Assembly: GCF_016907715.1 (NCBI RefSeq)
Contig: NZ_JAFBCM010000001.1
Span: 6,820,001-6,884,000 of the forward strand
DNA length: 64,000 nucleotides
Direction of reading: 5' to 3'
Origin: Tenggerimyces flavus
GTDB taxonomy: Bacteria > Actinomycetota > Actinomycetes > Propionibacteriales > Actinopolymorphaceae
Shown here: one piece after another, positions 58,770 through 64,000 of the stretch
How positions within the stretch are numbered: the stretch's first letter is position 1
Layout of the letters: the number at the start of each line of letters is the position of its first letter
Notes under the pieces: generated by a model
What the model was told of the DNA's origin: nothing
Database searches by the model: none
Seen by the model: only the letters and a program-made list of their open reading frames with translations
Translations under genes and position numbers: made by a program

Positions 58770-59220
58770 CCTGCTTGCTGGTCTTATCCTCTTGCTGTTG
58801 CTTTGCCCTGCTGGGCTTGGGCAAGTAGCTGGTCGGGTTGTTGTGGCGGTCGATTGTGGTGGCCGGGCTGCCACCTTGCGCCCATCACTCCGCCCCCGCG
58901 CTCGCACCTAGCCCGCTACTTCCGTCCTCTTCATCATCGCCCCTCCGGGGGCGTGCTGTCCTCTGTTGATTTGCCCCACCCTGCTTGAGCAAGGCATCTG
59001 ATCGGGGCTGTTGCGGCGGTCGATTGTGGTGGCCGGGCTGCCACCTTGCGCACCCCGCGACCATCACTCCGCCCCACGCGCTCGCACCTAGCCCGCTACC
59101 TCCCATCCTCTTCACCTCCGCCCCTTTTGGGGCGGTGCTGTGCTTCTGCTCTTGTTGTTGCTTTTCCCTGCTGCGCTTGGCGATTAGCTGGTCGGGCTGT
59201 GGCGGCGGTCGATTGTGGTG
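58770..59220. repeat. Three tandem 170-190-bp repeats in the leader of HNH copy C
   Basis: CGATTGTGGT recurs at 58851, 59021 and 59210, each time after a CTGGTCGGG- or ATCGGGGCTG-type block, and in the first two followed by GGCCGGGCTGCCACCTTGCG. Each unit also carries a C/G hairpin such as CCGCCCC-TTTT-GGGGCGG (near 59120). The third unit runs into the hairpin module. Copies A and B carry only one such unit. Confidence 0.85.
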
Positions 59221-59327
59221 GCCGGTCCGGGGCGCGTCGAGGGCGCCTCTCTGGGGCGCTTCGCGGAGGAGAGAGGCGTCGCTTCGCGACCGCTTTGCGG
59301 CCCTTGACTCGCCCCGGCCCGGCCACC
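59217..59327. ncRNA. Candidate structured RNA or DNA hairpin module, copy C
   Basis: A 111-nt counterpart of 41442-41547 in the opposite orientation, closed by GGTGGCCGG (59217-59225) with CCGGCCACC (59319-59327). The outer pairings match copy B, while one internal arm differs: here CGCCTCTCT and AGAGAGGCG form an added 9-bp hairpin with no equivalent in B. Outer stems conserved with a variable inner arm is what a selected fold, or a mobile hairpin, would show. Confidence 0.5.
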
Positions 59328-59472
59328 AGATTTTCACGCGCCGCCCCTGCCCCCGGAACAGTTCCCCGGGACAGGTCTCCTGTGCCTTGGGTTTGCTGCC
59401 GTGCTTGGGTTGCTTGTGGAGCCCACGGCTTGCTTACGGCTCGGATGAAGTCGGGGGATTTCCCTTGCCGGG
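59328..59472. repeat. Conserved promoter-proximal leader of HNH copy C
   Basis: Between hairpin and promoter this contains the CCAGATTTTCACGCGCCGCC block, the GGAACAGTTCC palindrome (59355-59365) and TCCCTTGCCGGGTTGAGC, all shared in order with copies A and B. No reading frame is conserved across it, so it is not coding. Confidence 0.8.
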
Positions 59473-59503
59473 TTGAGCATTAAGCCGATTCGGCTGGTAG
59501 AAT
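59473..59503 (+). promoter_or_regulatory. Predicted leaderless promoter of HNH copy C
   Basis: TTGAGC (59473-59478), a 19-bp spacer and TAGAAT (59498-59503) end 6 bp before the ATG at 59510; no ribosome-binding site is present. Identical layout to copies A and B. Confidence 0.65.
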
Positions 59504-59509
59504 TCTGCT

Positions 59510-60763
59510 ATGGAATCGACCACCTGCTCGAACACCATCGGCACCGCCGGTGGTGTGTCGGCGTGGTCGATGTCCGATGACCAACTCACCACCGCACTTC
59601 TCGACAACGCCACCCAGCTGAACCAGCTCCAGGGCCGCCAGCTCGAGCTCATCCGCGAAGCCGAGGCCCGCAACCTTGGTGTCACGGCTGGTGCGGCGAA
59701 CACCGCGCAGTGGGTCGCTGGTCGGCTTCGGGTCCCGACGGCTGAGGCGGGGGCGATGGTGAAGCTGGCCTCTCATCTCGACGCCGAGTTGCCCGCCACC
59801 GCGCGGGCGCTTGCTAGCGGCGAGATTTCTCTTCCACAGGTGCGGGTGATCTCCCGGGTCGTGACGATGCTGCCCTCCCACATCGCCACCCCGGAGCTCC
59901 GCTCCGAGGTGGAGGCGACCCTGCTGAAGAATGCCGCCGCCTTCGACCCCAAAGTCTTGTCGAAGGTCGGGAACAGGCTCTTGGAGACCGTCGCTCCGGA
60001 CCTCGCTGACCAGGTCCTGGAACTGAAGCTCAAACAGGAAGAGGCCAGCGCCGAACGGGACCGGTTCCTGCGTATGTCCTTCGACGCCACGTCGGGGACG
60101 TGGCGGGTCACCGCCCGGCTCCCGAAGGTGGTCGGGGAACGCCTCAAGCTGGTTCTCGATCCGTTGGCTGCGCCGCAGCCTGGACCCGACGGGCGTGACA
60201 CCCGGTTCCCCGAGCAGCGCAATGTGGATGCTTTGGATGAGGCTTGCCGGCGGTTGTTGGCTGAGCGGTTGGTGCCCTCTCATGGCGGGAACCCCACCCA
60301 GGTGGTCGTCACCGTCACCCAGACTGGTGGGCGGACTTTGCACACCGGGATCGAGCTGTCCCGCCGCCTGGTCGAGCAGCTGATGTGTGAGGCCGACCGC
60401 ACCTACCTCGTGAAGCCCGAGGACCAGCCCGGCCGCGTCAGCCTCTTGACCGACACCCAGCAGCGACTCTTCCAGGGCAAGCTGCGCCGGTTGCTCGAGC
60501 TCAGAGACGGTGGCTGTGCGTTCCCCGGCTGTGACCGGCCACCCGGCTGGTGCCACGCCCACCACGTCACCCCCTGGAGTAAGGGCGGGCCCACTACCCG
60601 CGACAACGGGGTCCTGCTCTGCGGGTACCACCACCGACTCATCCACCAAGGCACCTGGCAAGTCCGCATCGCACTCGACGGATTACCCGAGTTCTTACCC
60701 CCCGACTGGATCGACCCCCACCAACAACCACTCCGCAACCACCGCCTCACCCCAGCCGCCTAA
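59510..60763 (+). CDS. DUF222-HNH endonuclease-type protein (13E12-like), copy C
   Basis: A 417-residue paralogue of copies A and B with the same plan: a DUF222 helical region to about 320 and an HNH domain at 336-378 (CAFPGCDRPPGWCHAHHVTP; NGVLLCGYHHRLIH). It agrees with copy B almost throughout residues 115-417, but residues 30-110 differ much more (for example QLNQLQGRQLELIREAEARN here). All zinc and HH residues are kept, so a nuclease activity is possible. Its non-coding leader is the longest of the three. Confidence 0.93.
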   Translation: MESTTCSNTIGTAGGVSAWSMSDDQLTTALLDNATQLNQLQGRQLELIREAEARNLGVTAGAANTAQWVAGRLRVPTAEAGAMVKLASHLDAELPATARALASGEISLPQVRVISRVVTMLPSHIATPELRSEVEATLLKNAAAFDPKVLSKVGNRLLETVAPDLADQVLELKLKQEEASAERDRFLRMSFDATSGTWRVTARLPKVVGERLKLVLDPLAAPQPGPDGRDTRFPEQRNVDALDEACRRLLAERLVPSHGGNPTQVVVTVTQTGGRTLHTGIELSRRLVEQLMCEADRTYLVKPEDQPGRVSLLTDTQQRLFQGKLRRLLELRDGGCAFPGCDRPPGWCHAHHVTPWSKGGPTTRDNGVLLCGYHHRLIHQGTWQVRIALDGLPEFLPPDWIDPHQQPLRNHRLTPAA

Positions 60764-60853
60764 GCGGCGGCCGGGGCCAGCGGAGCGCCGACCGCCTGCG
60801 GTCACCCCACACGGCCAACCACCCCACTACCTGCCGCCCACCCCACGTAAAGC

Positions 60854-60885
60854 GGCCAATGAGCCTGTAAACACGATCATTGGCC
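60854..60885. terminator. Inverted repeat between convergent genes
   Basis: GGCCAATGA and TCATTGGCC form a perfect 9-bp stem with a 14-nt loop, midway between the convergent ends of HNH copy C (60763) and the DUF899 gene (60966). It may be a bidirectional terminator, though no T-tract is present. Confidence 0.45.
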
Positions 60886-60965
60886 CCGGCGCCGGCACCG
60901 GTCGCGCGGGTCGCCGTTGCTGTCGACCGCAGCTCACCAGGTCATCGCCAGGGACAACTGTGCCG

Positions 60966-61691
60966 TTAGGCGAGGGTGTCGTCGCGGCCGGCGGCGATGC
61001 GGGACCACTGCGCGATCGGGCGCCCGTTGATCCGCATCGGGTTGACGTCGTCCGGCCACATCGGCTCCGGCCGTCCCTCGGGCTGGTCCTCCCAGCCCTC
61101 GCGGCGCCCGAACACGGTCCGGTCCAGCAGCCCGTAGCTCGGGGCCAGCGGCTCCAGCCCGCGGCCGCTCGTCCAGTATGTCTCGAAGACCCGGTTGCCG
61201 TCTCGTACGTAGAACACCAACGGCGACGGTGCGGTCGGCCGATCTCCCAACAGGGCTTGCAAAGAGTCCTGCGCGGAGTACCACGGCACGTCCCATTGCA
61301 TGAAGTTCCGGTAGCGCACGCTCGGCTCGTACGGACCCTGGCACAGCGTGGCGTACGTGACATCGCGCGAGTGCAGCACCGACAGCTCGCGCACCTGGCC
61401 GTTGAAGTACGTGCAGCCCTCGCACTGACCGGCGGAGTCATGGCCGGCGTGCCACATGTGGAAGTACGCGATCAGCTGGCCGCGACCCTCGAACGCGGCG
61501 AGCAGCGGCACCCGTCCGTTCTCGCCGACGAGCGGGATCGTCGCGTCGACCTCCACCATCGACAGCCGCCGCCGCGCCGCCGCCAACGCGTCGCCCGCCC
61601 TGGTGTGCGCCTTCTCCCGCAGCCGCAGGGCGTCGAGCTCTGCCTGCCAGCTCGCCCGGTCCGTCACGTTCGGCAGTCCGCTCTTCGACAT
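60966..61691 (-). CDS. DUF899-family protein (thioredoxin-like fold)
   Basis: A 241-residue soluble protein of the DUF899 family: REKAHTRAGDALAAARRRL, then FHMWHAGHDSAGQCEGCTYF with the paired Cys, VTYATLCQGP and SYGLLDRTVFGRREGWED. The family has a thioredoxin-like fold and no settled function known to me. ATG 61691 has GGAGAGA upstream; the longer frame from 61964 runs antisense through the MocR gene and is rejected. It diverges from the MocR gene, a likely regulator, with two TTCGACATCGG repeats nearby. Confidence 0.88.
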   Translation of the reverse strand: MSKSGLPNVTDRASWQAELDALRLREKAHTRAGDALAAARRRLSMVEVDATIPLVGENGRVPLLAAFEGRGQLIAYFHMWHAGHDSAGQCEGCTYFNGQVRELSVLHSRDVTYATLCQGPYEPSVRYRNFMQWDVPWYSAQDSLQALLGDRPTAPSPLVFYVRDGNRVFETYWTSGRGLEPLAPSYGLLDRTVFGRREGWEDQPEGRPEPMWPDDVNPMRINGRPIAQWSRIAAGRDDTLA

Positions 61692-61757
61692 CGGTCTCTC
61701 CTTCGTTCGGCGGTCCATGCCCACCGACGTTCGAGGCACCTCACGATTCGACATCGG
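61684..61757. promoter_or_regulatory. Paired TTCGACATCGG direct repeats in the DUF899/MocR gap
   Basis: TTCGACATCGG occurs at 61684-61694, over the DUF899 start codon, and at 61747-61757, with 63 bp between starts, close to six helical turns. MocR-type regulators often bind direct repeats, so these may be its operator halves. Confidence 0.4.
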
Positions 61758-61797
61758 GCCGCCGAAATCCCGTGGTCCAGGGGTAGGGTCCGAAACC

Positions 61798-63183
61798 GTG
61801 GCACGTGAATGGACCACCGGGGTGGACCTGCTGCTCTCCCTCCCTCCGCAGCTCGGCCGCCGCGAGGGCCTCGAACGGGCGCTGCGCGAGGCGATCCAGT
61901 CGCACCGGCTCTCGGCCGGAACGAGGCTGCCGGCGACGCGAGAGCTCGCCACGGAGCTGGGCATCTCGCGGGGAACGGTGGTCGCCGCGTACGACCAACT
62001 CGTCGCCGAGGGCTACCTGCTCTCGCGGCACGGCGTGGGTACGCAGGTCGCCGAGCTGCCGGCCCACTGGCCGGCGGTCGCCGAACGCTCCACCGATCCC
62101 CGACCGGGCCTCAGCCTGGCTCCCGGCTACCCGGATCTGAGCCGCTTCCCCACGACCGAGTGGCTGCGTTCGATGCGTCGCGGGCTCGCCGACGCGCCGG
62201 CCGAGGTGTACGGCTACGGCGATCCGCTCGGCTGGCGCCCGCTGCGGATCGCGCTCGCCGCGTACCTCGGCCGTGCCCGCGGCGTGGTGTGCGCGCCCGA
62301 CCAGGTGATGATCACGTCGGGATCGGTGCACGGGCTGCACCTGCTCGCCCGGGTCCTCGCCGACGAGGGGCGGACGACGATCGCCGTCGAAGAGCCCGGC
62401 TGGTACTTCGCGCGCGACGTCGTCACCCGGATGGGCGCCTCGGTTCGCCCGCTGACCGTCGACCAGGACGGCGTGCAGGTCGAGTCGTTGAGCGACGAGG
62501 ACGCGGTGCTGTTGACGCCGACGCACCAGTTCCCGACGGGTGTCGCGCTCAGCCCCGAACGCCGGCGCGCGCTCGTGCGCTGGGCCGAGGCGACGGGCGG
62601 GGTGCTGATCGAGGACGACTACGACGGCGAGTTCCGCTTCGACCGCGCGCCCGTCGGCGCGTTGCAGGGCACGGCTCCCGAGCACGTCTGTTACGTCGGG
62701 AGTACGTCGAAGGCGCTCGGCCCGGGGCTCCGGCTCGGATGGATCGTGCTGCCTCCGCGGCTCGTCGCGCCGATGGTCGATCTCCGTCTGCACACGGACA
62801 TGCAGACCGAGGCGCTCGGCCAGGTGGCGCTGGCGGACTTCCTCGCCAGCCACGCGTACGACCGGCACATCCGCGCGTCCCGGCTGCGCTACCGACGCCG
62901 CCGCGACCTGCTGCTGGCCCAGCTCGAGGCGAGCCGCGCGGACGTCACCATCGCCGGCATCTCCGCCGGGTTGCACGCGCTGCTGTGGCTTCCCGAGGAC
63001 ACCGTCGAGAGCGATGTCGTCGCCGCGGCCGCGCGGCGCGGGCTCGAGCTCAGCAGCCTCACCGAGCAGTGCCTCCCGTTCACCCGCCAACGCCCCGGCC
63101 TCGTGATCGGCTACAGCCGCCCGACCGAGCACACGTACCCGACCGCCCTGTCCACCCTCACCCGCGTCCTCCCCCGCTGCTAG
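61798..63183 (+). CDS. MocR/PdxR-type regulator (GntR domain fused to aminotransferase domain)
   Basis: A 461-residue chimeric regulator. Residues 15-85 form the GntR winged helix (RLPATRELATELGISRGTVV; AEGYLLSRHGVGTQV) and 105-461 a fold-type I aminotransferase domain with PLP Lys305 in GSTSKALGPG and DDYDGEFRF. Such proteins bind PLP and control vitamin B6 or amino-acid genes. GTG 61798 is the likely start; TAGGGT 7 bp before it may be a -10 element of a leaderless message. It faces the DUF899 gene, its probable target. Its stop overlaps the DUF2461 stop by 4 bp. Confidence 0.92.
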   Translation: MAREWTTGVDLLLSLPPQLGRREGLERALREAIQSHRLSAGTRLPATRELATELGISRGTVVAAYDQLVAEGYLLSRHGVGTQVAELPAHWPAVAERSTDPRPGLSLAPGYPDLSRFPTTEWLRSMRRGLADAPAEVYGYGDPLGWRPLRIALAAYLGRARGVVCAPDQVMITSGSVHGLHLLARVLADEGRTTIAVEEPGWYFARDVVTRMGASVRPLTVDQDGVQVESLSDEDAVLLTPTHQFPTGVALSPERRRALVRWAEATGGVLIEDDYDGEFRFDRAPVGALQGTAPEHVCYVGSTSKALGPGLRLGWIVLPPRLVAPMVDLRLHTDMQTEALGQVALADFLASHAYDRHIRASRLRYRRRRDLLLAQLEASRADVTIAGISAGLHALLWLPEDTVESDVVAAAARRGLELSSLTEQCLPFTRQRPGLVIGYSRPTEHTYPTALSTLTRVLPRC

Positions 63184-63875
63184 GACGGGTACCGGTGGGC
63201 GTCGCCCGGCACGTGGTCGGCGAACCACGACGCCATCGGCCGCAGCTCCTCGAACGCCGCGAGCACCCGATCGGCCGCCTCGGGTTTGTGTAGCCAGTTC
63301 TCGGATCCGAGGTGCCGTCCGGCGACCAGGCTGCGGTGCCGCAGCAGCCCGGCCCGCGGATGGTCGGCGTCCCTCAGCAGCAGGGCTCGCGGATGGTCGC
63401 CCGGGTAGCTCTTCGGGATCCGTTCCAGCTGCTCACCGCCGAGGTCGTAGCCCTGCTGTCGCAGCGTCTCGACGATGCCGACCAGCTCCGGCCCCGACGT
63501 GTCGTCGGCGACGGCCGTCATGTAGGCCTCGCGCCAAGGGCTGGTGTACGAGCCAGGGTTGAACATCCACCAGCACGCCTCGACGTACATCCCGTCGAGG
63601 TCGAGCCAGACCCGCTGGTCGAAGTTGCGCTCGGCCCGGACGAAGCCAACCTGTCGTTGCCACGGCCAGAGCGTGAGGCCGAGGCTCGGAACGACGAACT
63701 TGCGGTAGCAGGCGTCCGCGTCGGCGAGATCCTGCATGAGCGCGACCATCGGCTGACGTACGAGCCGCTCCCGCTCGTCGCGAACGCTCTCCCGGACGGC
63801 CATGGGCGGGTCACCTTCGAGCTTCAGCAGCACGTCGTACGCCTGCTCTGGCCAGCCGGTGAATCGTCCACCCAT
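63180..63875 (-). CDS. DUF2461-family protein
   Basis: A 231-residue protein of the DUF2461 (TIGR02453) family, of unknown function. It starts GGRFTGWPEQAYDVLLKLEG and continues VRQPMVALMQDLADADACYR and RAERNFDQRVWLDLDGMYVE; members normally run RPYRDVRFSKDKTPYK at the third block, and here the loop is changed (LTLWPWQRQVGFVRAERNFD), so this is a variant branch. It is convergent with MocR, sharing 4 bp at the stops. Confidence 0.75.
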   Translation of the reverse strand: MGGRFTGWPEQAYDVLLKLEGDPPMAVRESVRDERERLVRQPMVALMQDLADADACYRKFVVPSLGLTLWPWQRQVGFVRAERNFDQRVWLDLDGMYVEACWWMFNPGSYTSPWREAYMTAVADDTSGPELVGIVETLRQQGYDLGGEQLERIPKSYPGDHPRALLLRDADHPRAGLLRHRSLVAGRHLGSENWLHKPEAADRVLAAFEELRPMASWFADHVPGDAHRYPS

Positions 63876-63922
63876 ACCGCAGCAGTATCGCCGACCGATC
63901 AGGACACCTGCTGACCTATTCG

Positions 63923-63940
63923 CGCGGGCGAGCGCCCGCG
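63923..63940. terminator. G+C-rich hairpin after the right-edge gene
   Basis: CGCGGGCG-AG-CGCCCGCG folds into a short hairpin 6 bp downstream of the stop codon at 63947 on the minus strand. There is no T-tract. Confidence 0.4.
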
Positions 63941-63946
63941 TTGCCG

Positions 63947-64000
63947 TTAGTTGTGCAGGACCGCGCGGCGGCGGGCGAGGCGGCGGGCTACGGCGACGGC
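63947..64000 (-). CDS. C-terminal end of an unidentified protein, cut by the right edge
   Basis: A minus-strand frame enters from the edge and reads AVAVARRLARRRAVLHN before TAA (63949-63947), followed by a hairpin. The basic tail would suit a membrane protein end, but 17 residues are too few to identify it. Confidence 0.35.
   Translation of the reverse strand, partial: AVAVARRLARRRAVLHN

Noticed and set aside
1-64000. tRNA or rRNA genes
   Set aside because: No cloverleaf with GTTCRANNC arm or rRNA-like stretch was noticed while reading; a tRNAscan search would be decisive.

Overview
The window is GC-rich DNA, probably from an actinobacterium. A Propionibacteriales-type genome (Kribbella/Nocardioides/Actinopolymorpha-like) is my inference from the codon bias, a SARP-type regulator, frequent 4-bp stop/start overlaps (ATGA, GTGA), several probably leaderless genes, and three copies of DUF222-HNH (13E12-like) genes. 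No tRNA, rRNA or CRISPR array was found.

Region 1 (1-12.5 kb) looks like catabolism of an organic acid or aromatic compound with its transport: a class III CoA-transferase (cut by the left edge), a GntR/FCD regulator, two Opp/Dpp-type ATPases, a dienelactone hydrolase, a DUF6295 protein, a MarR-controlled exporter, a metallo-beta-lactamase-fold hydrolase, an HMG-CoA-lyase-like enzyme and a luciferase-like monooxygenase, then a second exporter. The gaps hold two copies of a ~70-bp palindromic element, four 89-bp tandem repeats and a large double MarR operator. A secreted GH39-like glycosidase with two discoidin-type domains and a STAS protein follow (12.5-15.5 kb).

Region 2 (15.5-21.3 kb) is a scarred stretch: a lysR gene with an internal deletion whose 3' end is fused to the 3' end of an amidohydrolase gene, a DUF1761-like gene split by an intact IS982-family element (removing the IS and one CTAG restores the frame exactly), DUF222-HNH copy A, and remains of a siderophore-binding-protein gene.

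Region 3 (21.4-39.8 kb) is a glycan-use locus with two convergent arms. The plus arm encodes a lipoprotein sugar-binding protein, a Gfo/Idh/MocA dehydrogenase, a heparinase II/III-type lyase, two amidohydrolase-fold proteins, an unusual multidomain predicted regulator and a class III aminotransferase. The minus arm encodes a secreted GH20-like hexosaminidase with a lectin-like tail, two ABC permeases, a Tat-exported protein, a fumarylacetoacetase-fold enzyme, an AGE-type epimerase and a beta-propeller protein. A 28-bp operator-like sequence recurs before the binding-protein, permease and GH20 genes, tying the arms into one regulon. No ATPase for the importer is present. The gene set suggests a substrate containing uronic acid and amino sugar.

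Region 4 (40-54.7 kb): DUF222-HNH copy B and 1.5 kb of repeat-rich DNA precede a surface-glycan cluster: a GT2 polyprenyl-phosphate glycosyltransferase, an unusual GtrA-YfhO fusion, a SARP/NB-ARC regulator, two large glycosyltransferases, a membrane-anchored methyltransferase and a Rossmann-like protein. One glycosyltransferase gene carries a perfect 21-bp inverted repeat in its reading frame. A methyltransferase remnant ends this part.

Region 5 (54.7-64 kb): a second secreted GH39-like enzyme with three C-terminal sugar-binding-type domains, divergent from a GntR-LacI chimeric repressor with palindromes between them; DUF222-HNH copy C with a long repeat-filled leader; a DUF899 protein divergent from a MocR regulator; a DUF2461 protein; and the last codons of a minus-strand gene.

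The best candidate for something undescribed is the DUF222-HNH element family: each copy has an almost invariant predicted leaderless promoter and a conserved non-coding leader, which in copies B and C contains a ~110-nt multi-arm hairpin that is missing from copy A.
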